Source: Desulfovibrio sp. (lineage in GTDB: Bacteria; Desulfobacterota; Desulfovibrionia; Desulfovibrionales; Desulfovibrionaceae). From it: a DNA stretch of 36,174 nucleotides. The position numbers and the translations under genes are program-made. Each line of letters opens with the position of its first letter. Position 1 is the stretch's first letter. This document shows, in pieces, positions 25,923 to 33,877 of this stretch. The stretch is taken from positions 1 through 36,174 of the forward strand of contig JAISZT010000021.1 of the NCBI GenBank assembly GCA_031284485.1, in the 5' to 3' direction. The notes beneath the pieces are model-generated. The model had not been told where the DNA came from and searched no databases. It was given only the letters and a program-made list of their open reading frames with translations.

Positions 25923-26833
25923 ATGGAGTACATGCTTTCCTGGTTGATGTCATATTGCAGAATGGCGAAAATTCGTTCCTGAATTTCCACGATGCCCGGG
26001 TCCGTTCGCGCCCTGGGGCGGGGAATCGCCACCGGGATGCGGTTGCGGATGGTTCCGCCGGGGCCGGGTGAAAACACGATCACCTCGTCGGAAAGGTAAA
26101 CCGCCTCCTGCACGTCATGGCTGACCATGACAATGATGATGGGCGCGTTTCCGGCCTTCGCGTCTTCCCAGAGGCGCAGGAGGTCGTCCTGCAGTTTTTC
26201 CCTCTGCAGGGCGTCCACGGCGGCGAACGGCTCGTCCATGAGAATGATCTTCGGCTCCACGGAAAGCGCTCTGGCCAGGGCAAGGCGCTGGCGCATGCCG
26301 CCGGAAAGCTGGGAAGGATACTTGTTTTCCGCCCCGGCAAGCCCGACTTTGTTCAGGTAAAAAACGGCCTTGTCCATCATTTCCGAGCGCGCGGCCCGCC
26401 CGGAGCGATTGTTGCCGCCCGCCCGGAGCTTCAGGGCGAAGACGACGTTCTGAATGGCCGTCATCCAGGGAAAAACGGCGTAATCCTGAAAAATCATGGC
26501 GATGTCATGCTTGGGATGGTCGGTGAACACCCCGTTGGCCAGGGGCGAGATGAAGCGATAGCGGCGCTTGTAGTCTTCCATTTCTTTTCTGGTTGAGGGC
26601 AGAGGCTCCAGCACAAGGTTGCCGTCTATGCGGATTTCGCCGTCCGTCGGGGCTTGCAGCCCGGCCAGAATTTCCAGAAAGGTCGACTTGCCGCAGCCCG
26701 AGGGGCCGAGCATGCTGACGATGGCGCCGTCCGGGATGGTCAGGGAAACGTTCAATACGGCGGTAAGCCCTTCGGCCATCCCATTTTCGTTAACCACTGA
26801 AAAGAATTTGCTGATGCCGCGGGTTTCGATCAT
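25919..26833 (-). CDS. ABC transporter ATPase, SsuB/TauB-type
   Basis: 304 residues. Walker [11 protein letters not shown]-loop [13 protein letters not shown], signature [15 protein letters not shown], Walker [13 protein letters not shown] and H-loop [10 protein letters not shown] are intact, all in the style of nitrate/sulfonate/taurine importers. An insertion of about 35 residues ([18 protein letters not shown] region) lies between the Walker A lobe and the Q-loop. It starts 5 bp after the permease stop and overlaps cysK by 4 bp. The transported substrate is not evident. Confidence 0.9.
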   Translation of the reverse strand: MIETRGISKFFSVVNENGMAEGLTAVLNVSLTIPDGAIVSMLGPSGCGKSTFLEILAGLQAPTDGEIRIDGNLVLEPLPSTRKEMEDYKRRYRFISPLANGVFTDHPKHDIAMIFQDYAVFPWMTAIQNVVFALKLRAGGNNRSGRAARSEMMDKAVFYLNKVGLAGAENKYPSQLSGGMRQRLALARALSVEPKIILMDEPFAAVDALQREKLQDDLLRLWEDAKAGNAPIIIVMVSHDVQEAVYLSDEVIVFSPGPGGTIRNRIPVAIPRPRARTDPGIVEIQERIFAILQYDINQESMYSI

Positions 26834-26838
26834 GCCGC

Positions 26839-27669
26839 CTATCTCCCCACTTTCCAGACAGACAGTTTGATTTCAAGGTATTTCAGCACCTCGATCAGAA
26901 ACCAGCCGATAAATCCCAGCAGGCCCATGCAGACCATCATGTCCGGAATCAGAAAATAGTCCTTGGCCTGCCCCAGCAGGAAGCCGATGCCCATTCTGCC
27001 GCCGTAGGCCTCGCCTATGACCAGCATCACCAGCCCCATGGCCACGCCGGTTTTCAGGCTCATGATGATGGCGCCAAAGGCATGCCAGAAGTACACATGG
27101 CGCAGCAGGGTGAACTCGCTCGCGCCGAATACCCTCGCGGAAGCGAGATAGCGCGGATCCGTATCCTTGACGCCCTGATAGGTATTGAAGAGCACCGGAT
27201 AAAAAATGCCGATGACCATGAGAAAAATGTGCATGCTGGAGCCGATGCCGAAGATGATGATGGTCATCGGCACCCAGGCCGGCGGCGGAATGGGTGAAAG
27301 GAGTTGCCAGAGGGGCAGGAAGATGGACCGTATTTTGAGATTCCAGCCCATGAGCAGGCCGATGGGAACCGCCAGAGCCACTGCAATGCTGAAGGCCGCG
27401 AAAAAACGCCCCAGGCTGTAGAGAATATGAAGCGCAAGGTCCTTGTGCAGCAGCATGTCCCAAAAGGCTGCCGCCACCGTGCTCAGGCGCGGCAGCAGGC
27501 TTTCGGGAACAAGGCCGGTTCGGGGCAGCAATTCCCAGAGCAGGAGCAGGGGAATGAAAAGGCAGAGAAAGCCCGGGGTAAAAAAATTCCCCAGGGCGTT
27601 TTTGGCGAATCCGCCGAGTTCCAGCAGAACCCGGCGGATTCCTCTTGTCTCGTACTGATCCGTCATCAC
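26839..27669 (-). CDS. ABC transporter permease, SsuC/TauC-type
   Basis: 276 residues with six predicted helices. The EAA-like cytoplasmic loop is recognisable (ASARVFGASEFTLLRHVYF, then AFGAIIMSLKTGVAMGLVM), as in BPD_transp_1 permeases of sulfonate and nitrate importers. The start overlaps the binding-protein stop in an ATGA arrangement. It forms the inner-membrane pore for the compound bound by the protein at 27666. Confidence 0.92.
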   Translation of the reverse strand: MMTDQYETRGIRRVLLELGGFAKNALGNFFTPGFLCLFIPLLLLWELLPRTGLVPESLLPRLSTVAAAFWDMLLHKDLALHILYSLGRFFAAFSIAVALAVPIGLLMGWNLKIRSIFLPLWQLLSPIPPPAWVPMTIIIFGIGSSMHIFLMVIGIFYPVLFNTYQGVKDTDPRYLASARVFGASEFTLLRHVYFWHAFGAIIMSLKTGVAMGLVMLVIGEAYGGRMGIGFLLGQAKDYFLIPDMMVCMGLLGFIGWFLIEVLKYLEIKLSVWKVGR

Positions 27670-28664
27670 CAGGTGAATCCTTTGAATTCCGGCGCAAAAA
27701 GCGCATTGCCGGGATTTTTATCAATGGTTCCCTGATTGACCAGAGCCTGCGCGTATCCCTCAAGCCCCTTGGTGTCGAGCTTGATCTGGAAGCCCAGCTT
27801 GGGGTTGCTGTTGATGATGGCCTGTTTGGACACGTTGGGCACATACTTCTGGGCGATGGCGACAATATCGTCGGCCACGGGATTGCGGCGGATCAGCTTG
27901 TCCGCCTCGTCAATGGCCTTGACAAAGTCTTTGGCTTTTTCCGTGTTGTTTTTGACAAAATCCCTGTTCGCGTTGATGGTGCGGCAAGGCGGGTTTACTC
28001 CGGCCAGATTGGGTTCCTTCTTGCCGTCGCCGTCGGCGTCGGATTTTCCGTCGAAAATTGTTTTATATTTCGGTTTTCCGGCGGCATCCTTCAGTAGCAG
28101 GGCTTCGGCCACAAAGGGTTCTTCCAGAATGGCCCCCGCCACGGCCTTGCTTTCCAGAGCGGCCAGGGCGGCGCCGGGAGCAAGGGCGGTCAGGGTGAAT
28201 TCCGTGTTGTATTTTTGCTTCAGGGTGTCGCGTATGGCGATAACCGCGCAGCACGTATTGGAAAGGCCGGCAAGCTGCACCCCTTTAAGATCGGCGGGTT
28301 TTTTGAAAGGCGCGCTTACCGGCACTACCAGTACGGAGGTGCAGGGGATTTTCACCTGGGCGATGATGACGATGTTCTGTCCCTTGGCGATTGGGGTGAT
28401 GACGCCCGTGGGGCAGTTGAACACGATGTCCGCTTCGCCTCCCACCACCGCGGCCACGCCGGAGCTGGTCTGTTTGATTTCCACCGTCAGCCCGTATTTT
28501 TTGAACAGGCCTTTTTCATAGGCCACATACAGGTTCAGGTGATGGGTGGAATTGGCGTCGGCCACGATGATCTTTCCGCCTTCCCGACCGGCGGCGGAGG
28601 CGGGCAGGGGCAAGGCCAGCGCCGTCACGGCCGCGATGAGGCATATAAGCAATCGTTTCAGCAT
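27666..28664 (-). CDS. ABC transporter substrate-binding protein, NMT1/SsuA-like
   Basis: 332 residues from ATG 28664 (GAGAGG upstream); a longer reading is rejected because this start gives a clean signal peptide (LICLIAAVTALALPLPASAA). The mature protein follows the SsuA/TauA/NMT1 fold (HHLNLYVAYEKGLFKKYGL, then GGEADIVFNCPTGV). Two points are unusual. A DADGDGKKE segment (Asp209, 211, 213, Glu217) resembles a calcium-binding EF-type loop. Several cysteines occur (C84, C108, C138, C139 and one in NPPCRT). It is the first gene of the five-gene operon ending at 24170. The ligand may be a sulfur compound, but that is inferred only from the cysK linkage. Confidence 0.87.
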   Translation of the reverse strand: MLKRLLICLIAAVTALALPLPASAAGREGGKIIVADANSTHHLNLYVAYEKGLFKKYGLTVEIKQTSSGVAAVVGGEADIVFNCPTGVITPIAKGQNIVIIAQVKIPCTSVLVVPVSAPFKKPADLKGVQLAGLSNTCCAVIAIRDTLKQKYNTEFTLTALAPGAALAALESKAVAGAILEEPFVAEALLLKDAAGKPKYKTIFDGKSDADGDGKKEPNLAGVNPPCRTINANRDFVKNNTEKAKDFVKAIDEADKLIRRNPVADDIVAIAQKYVPNVSKQAIINSNPKLGFQIKLDTKGLEGYAQALVNQGTIDKNPGNALFAPEFKGFTW

Positions 28665-28716
28665 GGTAACCTCTCTTATTTGCAGGTTTAATACAATTAA
28701 ATCTACTGTTTTTATA

Positions 28717-28745
28717 ATATTATAAAATATGTTAAATATTGTCAA
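28717..28745 (-). promoter_or_regulatory. Sigma-70-type promoter of the ABC-cysK operon
   Basis: On the minus strand TTGACA (28740-28745) is a perfect -35. It is followed by TATAAT after 15 bp (28719-28724) or TAATAT after 17 bp (28717-28722). It lies about 53-80 bases before the binding-protein start. Confidence 0.65.
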
Positions 28746-29106
28746 CTTAATTATATATACGGAGACAAATAAATAAATGAAAAAATATAGCTGGTTAAAA
28801 TGACAATATATCAGAGCGAGATACGTTGAATTTTTTTTTTTGCTGTTTCAACGTGTGGCAGCGTATGACGCGGAATTTAATGGCAGCGTATCTTGGTGAA
28901 ATGCTGAAAGACGCAGCAGGGAAAATATCCGGCTGGGAACAGCGCAGTCGCCAATTTTTCCAACATACGCGCGCGGAAGCATTTTGATGTATAATAGCAT
29001 CAGTGTGTCAGGTTCGCTATTGATTTTGATTTATAATAAATTATTTAATATCAGCATATTGTATTTTTCATGTCCATAATTTTATGCATTTGACGCGCAT
29101 CACACC
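28746..29106. other. AT-rich intergenic region with a poly-T-loop hairpin and direct repeats
   Basis: No gene is seen here. ACGTTGAA (28823-28830) and TTCAACGT (28847-28854) form an 8-bp stem whose loop holds eleven T. Right after it TGGCAGCGTAT occurs twice (28856-28866 and 28881-28891). These may be regulator sites for either divergent operon, or remnants of a mobile element. The remainder is AT-rich without recognised motifs. Confidence 0.4.
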
Positions 29107-29130
29107 GCATGATGCGTTCACGCATCATGC
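29107..29130. promoter_or_regulatory. Upstream activator site 1 (perfect palindrome) for the TRAP operon
   Basis: GCATGATGCG and CGCATCATGC are perfect 10-bp arms around TTCA. The core TGATGCG-N4-CGCATCA has the size and symmetry of an enhancer site for a dimeric Fis/TyrR-type activator such as the one encoded at 34140-35918. It lies about 180 bp upstream of the -12 element. Confidence 0.65.
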
Positions 29131-29173
29131 TTGAAGGCGCAATCTGGCAAAACTTTTTGCTTTTTTTATATAT

Positions 29174-29191
29174 TGATGCGTTTACACATCA
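29174..29191. promoter_or_regulatory. Upstream activator site 2 for the TRAP operon
   Basis: TGATGCG-TTTA-CACATCA repeats the core of site 1 with one mismatch between its arms. The centres of the two sites are 64 bp apart, about six helical turns, so both face the same side. It is about 115 bp upstream of the -12 element. Confidence 0.6.
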
Positions 29192-29283
29192 TATTTTTGC
29201 AATACGGCAGGGCAGTCTGCCTTGGTTTTTAGCAATATGCCGAAAAATAACAATTTCCCGTTTTTAAAAAAAATTTCGGATAC

Positions 29284-29299
29284 AGGCACAAATGTTGCT
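29284..29299 (+). promoter_or_regulatory. Sigma-54 (-24/-12) promoter of the TRAP-dehydratase operon
   Basis: AGGCACAAATGTTGCT matches the consensus TGGCACG-N4-TTGCW at all key positions: GG at 29285-29286 and GC at 29297-29298 with exactly 10 bp between them. Transcription would start near 29310, leaving a leader of about 55 bases before dctP. Confidence 0.75.
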
Positions 29300-29365
29300 T
29301 ATGTATCAGCAAAGTAAAATTTCCATTTTTTACACAGCCCCTAAACCCCAAAAGAGGAGTTTTCC

Positions 29366-30379
29366 ATGAAGCGCATCTTGTTGTTTGCATGCGTTATCGC
29401 CCTCTGCGCCTTGCTGGTTCCCGGCAACGCGCAGGCCGCACAGACCACCTACAAAAAACAGACCTTTCTGATTGCCACCACCAACCCCCTGGGCAGCCTT
29501 CACGCCACCGCCCTGGAAAAATTTCGGGAAATTGTGGAAAAAGAATCCGCCGGCGCTATTACGGTCAAAACCTTTTACGGTGGCTCCATGGGCGATGAAC
29601 AGGCCAACGTGAAGCAGTTGCGCACCGGAGAGCTGCACGTTGCCTGTCTGTACAGCGGTAACTTCTCCCCCTTTGCTCCGACAGCCAGCATCTTTTCTCT
29701 GCCTTACATCTTCCCCAACATTCAGGACGCCTACAAGATTTTCGGCAACAAAGCCTACATGGCCAAACTTACCGACATTATCGTCAAACAATCCAATACT
29801 CGGCCGCTGGGCTGGGCCGTGGGCGGATATCGTTACCTGACCAATTCCAAGCGTCCTATTCTTAAAATTGATGATTTGAAGGGTCTTAAATTCCGGGTTT
29901 CCCCCGCGGACACCCAGTTGGAATCCTTCCGCGCCTGGGGCGTGGATCCGCATCCCATGGCTTGGTCGGAAACATTCAACGCTCTGCAACAGGGAGTGGT
30001 GGATGGCCAGGAAAATCCGCATTCCGTGAATCGTGACCAGAAATTCTGGGAAGTACAGAAATTCATTACAGAAATTCATTACATTCTCTGGACCGGCCCT
30101 ATTCTTGCCAGTGAATCCTGGTACAGAAAGCTGGATCAGGATACCCGCGCCCTGGTGGACAAGGCTGGTCTGGAGGCTCAAGGATATGAGTGGAAATGGT
30201 CGGAGGAACAGGAAGAAGTCGCCAAACAGGATTGCATCAAACACGGCATGGTGGTGAACCAAGTGACGGATGAAACGGTATGGCAGGAAAAAGCCCGCTC
30301 CATTTGGCCGAAGTTCTACGACAAGATCGGCGGCAAAGCGCTTGTGGACGAGGCAGTAGCCATAGTAGACGGAAAGTAG
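29366..30379 (+). CDS. dctP: TRAP transporter substrate-binding protein (DctP family)
   Basis: 337 residues with a Sec signal (LLFACVIALCALLVPGNAQA). The DctP fold is clear: a GGSMGDEQANVKQLRTGEL segment, LKGLKFRVSPADTQLESF with the family's carboxylate-binding Arg, and WSETFNALQQGVVDGQENP. GAGGAG lies 6 bases before the start. DctP proteins bind organic acids in the periplasm and pass them to the DctQM membrane complex, driven by a sodium or proton gradient. The linkage to a 4-hydroxybutyryl-CoA dehydratase relative suggests a hydroxy- or related short carboxylate, but the specificity cannot be read. Expression probably depends on sigma-54. Confidence 0.95.
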   Translation: MKRILLFACVIALCALLVPGNAQAAQTTYKKQTFLIATTNPLGSLHATALEKFREIVEKESAGAITVKTFYGGSMGDEQANVKQLRTGELHVACLYSGNFSPFAPTASIFSLPYIFPNIQDAYKIFGNKAYMAKLTDIIVKQSNTRPLGWAVGGYRYLTNSKRPILKIDDLKGLKFRVSPADTQLESFRAWGVDPHPMAWSETFNALQQGVVDGQENPHSVNRDQKFWEVQKFITEIHYILWTGPILASESWYRKLDQDTRALVDKAGLEAQGYEWKWSEEQEEVAKQDCIKHGMVVNQVTDETVWQEKARSIWPKFYDKIGGKALVDEAVAIVDGK

Positions 30380-30406
30380 GGATCACTCCGATCACTGAAG
30401 GAACGA

Positions 30407-30434
30407 AACAGGCGCGGGCAAACCCGCGCCTGTT
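30407..30434. terminator. Strong stem-loop between dctP and dctQ (attenuator/stabiliser)
   Basis: AACAGGCGCGGG and CCCGCGCCTGTT form a perfect 12-bp stem with loop CAAA. It is followed by CTCAATAAGGAGG rather than a T run. Such stems after a binding-protein gene usually lower downstream expression or protect the upstream mRNA, giving more DctP than DctQM. Confidence 0.65.
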
Positions 30435-30452
30435 CTCAATAAGGAGGAATCC

Positions 30453-30965
30453 ATGACTTTGTTGCGCAGAATGTATGCTAATCTGGAGGAATACGTCAGT
30501 GCCTTTTTGGTCGGCCTGATGATTCTCTGCCTAATGCTTCAAGTGGGCGTACGTATTGTCATAGGAGCGGGTCTGGCCTGGACAGAGGAATTAAGCCGCT
30601 TCTGTTTCATCTGGGCAGTGTACGTTGGCGCTTCATTGGCGGCCAAGCGCGCCGCGCATGTGCGTATTTCAGCCCAATTTCTGCTGGCACCGGTCAAGGT
30701 GCGCCTGTTCTTTCGCATAGTTGCTGACAGTATATGGATTGGTTTCAATATTTTTTTCGTGTTCCTGACTATTGACATGACGCGAGAAGCTTTTGCCTTT
30801 CCAGAGGTTTCACCTACCTTGGGCTGGGTAAAGGCCTGGATTGAGATGATCATTCCCATTTCTTTCGCCATGATGACGTTGCGCACCGTTGAAGTGTACA
30901 TTACACACTGGAGAGCGGGAACCCTCGCCTCTATGGTGGATTTTGTGGAGGAGGCCCAGAAATGA
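30453..30965 (+). CDS. dctQ: TRAP transporter small permease (DctQ family)
   Basis: 170 residues with four predicted helices, preceded by AAGGAGG (30441-30447). The segments VGVRIVIGAGLAWTEELSRF and FIWAVYVGASLAAKRAAHV match the conserved 'W.eE.ar..f.w..flGa..a.r...Hi' signature of DctQ. It forms the small membrane subunit that docks on DctM. The dctM start overlaps its stop by 4 bp. Confidence 0.94.
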   Translation: MTLLRRMYANLEEYVSAFLVGLMILCLMLQVGVRIVIGAGLAWTEELSRFCFIWAVYVGASLAAKRAAHVRISAQFLLAPVKVRLFFRIVADSIWIGFNIFFVFLTIDMTREAFAFPEVSPTLGWVKAWIEMIIPISFAMMTLRTVEVYITHWRAGTLASMVDFVEEAQK

Positions 30966-32260
30966 GCTCGCTTACTATAGTCTTGCTTAGCGTGACCATT
31001 TTGTTTCTTCTGGGCATGCCGATCTTCATGTCTTTGGCCATAGCGGCAGCCGTTGTCCTGATTGTCAGTGATCTCCTGCCCTTGGCTGTTATTCACAATA
31101 CGCTTTACGACGGGCTGAACATTTTCCCCCTGCTGGCAATACCCAGCTTTGTGGTTGCAGGCACCCTTATGGAGCGCGGCAACATTACCAACCAGATTAT
31201 TGACGTGGTAAAGAGCGTAGTGGGCAACACTTACGGTGGTATAGGCATCACCACGGTTCTGGCCTGCGCTTTTTTTGCCGCCATTACCGGCTCGGGATCC
31301 GCCACCGTGGCCGCTGTCGGCTCTGTGTTGATTCCGGCCATGCTCCGCAACGGCTACAGCGGGGTCTATGCCGGGTCTGTGACTTCCACCGGCGGCAGCC
31401 TTGGCATACTGATCCCGCCCAGCAATCCCATGATCATCTATGCCATCATCTGCAACCTGTCGGTAACCGGCATGTTCACGGCCGGATTCATTCCCGGTTT
31501 CATCACCGCCGGGGCCTTGTGCGTTACAGCCTATCTTCTGGCCCGTAAGCAAGGATACGGAGCCGACCCCAACATCCCTCCTGTTACCTTGCGCAACATC
31601 CTGAGCAACGTGCGCCGGGCTTTTTTCTCGTTGTGTACGGTGATTGTCGTTCTGGGATCCATTTATACCGGTCTTGCCACACCGGTGGAAGCATCCATCA
31701 TCGCCGTGGCCTGGGCTTTGTTTGTCGGCTCTGTCATCAACCGCGCTCTCACCCTTAAAGATATCTACGATGCCCTGCTTGACGGGGCCATGATCTGCGG
31801 TTCCATTTTGCTTATTGTCGGCACTTCCACCCTTTTCGGAAAGATATTGGTTTATGAGGAAGCACCCACGCGTCTTGCCGCTTTTGTCCTGGAAATCTCA
31901 AGCAACAAATATGTCGTGCTGCTCATGCTCATAGCAATGTTATATCTTTTGGGCATGTTCATGGAGACTCTGGCCACCATCATACTCGTGGCTCCTGTGC
32001 TCATACCCGTGCTGCACAATTTGCAAATAGACCCCATTCACTTCGGCATTATCCTGATCATGGCCACACAGGTCGGCTTGTTAACCCCGCCACTGGGGGT
32101 GAACCTTTTTGTCGCCTCCCGCCTGACCAATGTATCGGTGGAAAAACTGGCCGTGGGCGTACTTCCCTATATAGGGGTTATGACTCTGGTCATTCTTCTC
32201 ATAACCTTTATTCCAGAAATTGCCACTTGGCTGCCCTACGCCCTAGGATACGGCAAATAG
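30962..32260 (+). CDS. dctM: TRAP transporter large permease (DctM family)
   Basis: 432 residues with about 12 hydrophobic segments. Family signatures include GGIGITTVLACAFFAAITGS, then GSATVAAVGSVLIPAM, and the late GVNLFVASRLTNV. It is the transport channel of the tripartite system, driven by an ion gradient. Start overlap with dctQ indicates translational coupling. No fusion or truncation is seen. Confidence 0.95.
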   Translation: MSSLTIVLLSVTILFLLGMPIFMSLAIAAAVVLIVSDLLPLAVIHNTLYDGLNIFPLLAIPSFVVAGTLMERGNITNQIIDVVKSVVGNTYGGIGITTVLACAFFAAITGSGSATVAAVGSVLIPAMLRNGYSGVYAGSVTSTGGSLGILIPPSNPMIIYAIICNLSVTGMFTAGFIPGFITAGALCVTAYLLARKQGYGADPNIPPVTLRNILSNVRRAFFSLCTVIVVLGSIYTGLATPVEASIIAVAWALFVGSVINRALTLKDIYDALLDGAMICGSILLIVGTSTLFGKILVYEEAPTRLAAFVLEISSNKYVVLLMLIAMLYLLGMFMETLATIILVAPVLIPVLHNLQIDPIHFGIILIMATQVGLLTPPLGVNLFVASRLTNVSVEKLAVGVLPYIGVMTLVILLITFIPEIATWLPYALGYGK

Positions 32261-32292
32261 TTTACAACCATGTAAATCTGAAGGAAAAAACC

Positions 32293-33741
32293 ATGGCTAT
32301 GATGACCGGAGAGCAATACGTTGAAAGCATCAGGAAAATGGACATCAAGATTTGTATGTTCGGTGAAAAGGTTTCCAGCGCGGCTGACCATCCGATTCTG
32401 CGTCCTTCCCTGAATTCCGTCAAAGCGACCTATGACCTGGCCCAAAAGCCGGAATACGCGGATCTGATGACCGTAAAATCTCACATCTCGGGGGAAAGAA
32501 TCAACCGGTTCACCCATATCCACCACAGCACGGAAGATTTGGTGAAAAAGGTAAAAATGCAGCGCCTGTGCGGACAAAAAACAGCTTCCTGTTTTCAGCG
32601 TTGCGTGGGGTGGGACTCCTTTAACGCCATTTTCAGCACAACTTTTGAATGTGATCAGGCGCACGGCACCCGATATCACAAAAATTTTCTGGATTTTTTA
32701 AAAGAAGCCCAGGAAAAAGACTGGACCGCGGACGGCGCAATGACCGACCCCAAGGGAGACCGCTCCCTTTCCCCCAGCAAGCAGGCTGACCCGGATCTCT
32801 ACCTGCATGTCGTGGAACGCCGCAAGGACGGCATTGTGGTGCGCGGGGCCAAGGCGCACCAGACCGGCATCTGCAACTCCCATCAGGTCGTTGTCATGCC
32901 CACCATTGCCATGGGGTCTGATGACAGGGATTACGCCGTATCGTTCGCCGTTCCGCTGGACGCTGAAAACCTGTTCATGATTATCGGGCGTCAGTCCTGC
33001 GACACCAGAAAATTGGAGGGCGGCACTCTGGACGTGGGCAACTGCGAATACGGCGGCGTGGAGGCTCTGGTCATTTTTGACAATGTGTTCGTGCCCGATA
33101 ACCGTATCTTCCTGAACGGGGAAACGGATTTTGCCGGCATACTGGTGGAGCGCTTTGCCGGATACCATCGCCAAAGCTACGGCGGCTGCAAGGCCGGCGT
33201 GGGCGATGTGCTTATCGGCGCCGCGGCTCTGGCCGCCGACTACAACGGGGCGCAGAAGGCCAGCCATGTGAAGGACAAGATCATTGAAATGATCCATCTC
33301 AATGAAACCCTGTATTCCTGCGGCATCGCCTGCTCGTCCGAAGGGGCCGTCACAGCGTCCGGCAATTATCTCATCGACTTGCTGCTGGCCAATGTCTGCA
33401 AGCAGAACGTGACCCGCTTCCCCTACGAGATCACCCGTCTGGCCGAGGACATCGCCGGCGGCCTCATGGTCACCGCCCCTTCGGAAAAAGATTTGCGCGA
33501 TCCCAAGCTCGGCCCCTATATTGATAAATACCTGCGGGGTGTGGCCTCGGTTCCGACGGAAACCAGGCTGAAAATCCTGCGCCTCATCGAAAACCTCACT
33601 CTGGGCGCCGCGGCCGTCGGCTATCGCACAGAATCCATGCACGGCGCGGGTTCACCCCAGGCGCAGCGCATTATGATAGCCCGCCAGGGGAACATTGAAC
33701 GGAAAAAACAGCTTGCCAGGGATATTGCCCATATCAAATGA
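32293..33741 (+). CDS. abfD: 4-hydroxybutyryl-CoA dehydratase / vinylacetyl-CoA isomerase family radical enzyme
   Basis: 482 residues from ATG 32293 (AAGGA upstream). The family (HpaB/AbfD superfamily) uses FAD and a [4Fe-4S] cluster to dehydrate 4-hydroxybutyryl-CoA to crotonyl-CoA by a ketyl-radical mechanism. The cluster ligands known from Clostridium aminobutyricum (Cys99, Cys103, His292, Cys299) correspond here to Cys100 and Cys104 (ASCFQRCVG), and to His292 and Cys299 (GYHRQSYGGCK). The catalytic Tyr296, Lys300 and Glu257 are also kept, and Glu447 (RTESMHGAGS) may match Glu455. It lies 32 bp after dctM in the TRAP operon. No CoA transferase or ligase is in the window, so the true substrate may differ from 4-hydroxybutyryl-CoA. 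The symbol indicates family only. Confidence 0.85.
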   Translation: MAMMTGEQYVESIRKMDIKICMFGEKVSSAADHPILRPSLNSVKATYDLAQKPEYADLMTVKSHISGERINRFTHIHHSTEDLVKKVKMQRLCGQKTASCFQRCVGWDSFNAIFSTTFECDQAHGTRYHKNFLDFLKEAQEKDWTADGAMTDPKGDRSLSPSKQADPDLYLHVVERRKDGIVVRGAKAHQTGICNSHQVVVMPTIAMGSDDRDYAVSFAVPLDAENLFMIIGRQSCDTRKLEGGTLDVGNCEYGGVEALVIFDNVFVPDNRIFLNGETDFAGILVERFAGYHRQSYGGCKAGVGDVLIGAAALAADYNGAQKASHVKDKIIEMIHLNETLYSCGIACSSEGAVTASGNYLIDLLLANVCKQNVTRFPYEITRLAEDIAGGLMVTAPSEKDLRDPKLGPYIDKYLRGVASVPTETRLKILRLIENLTLGAAAVGYRTESMHGAGSPQAQRIMIARQGNIERKKQLARDIAHIK

Positions 33742-33773
33742 CAGCGCGGGCTTATGCGCGCCGACTCCAGAAT

Positions 33774-33860
33774 GCGGAGGGACGCCCCTTTTTTATAGTA
33801 TGTTACGCAGAGCAGATACTCAAAGTTGATCTGCTCTAAACGCGACGGGCGTCCCTTCGC
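33774..33860. repeat. Nested inverted repeats between the dehydratase and CGGC genes
   Basis: Outer arms GCGGAGGGACGCCC (33774-33787) and GGGCGTCCCTTCGC (33847-33860) pair over 14 positions with one mismatch that is a G-U pair in RNA. Inner arms AGAGCAGAT (33809-33817) and ATCTGCTCT (33829-33837) pair over 9. The T6 run at 33790-33795 lies inside. It could be an mRNA structure that reduces read-through into the CGGC gene, 17 bases before its start, or a small palindromic mobile element. Confidence 0.55.
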
Positions 33861-33877
33861 ATGCCGATCCGACTGCC

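Noticed and set aside
29145..29160. A second -24/-12-like sequence (TGGCA ... TTGC) between the two palindromes
   Set aside because: GG and GC are separated by 11 bp instead of the required 10; the element at 29284-29299 fits exactly and is closer to dctP.
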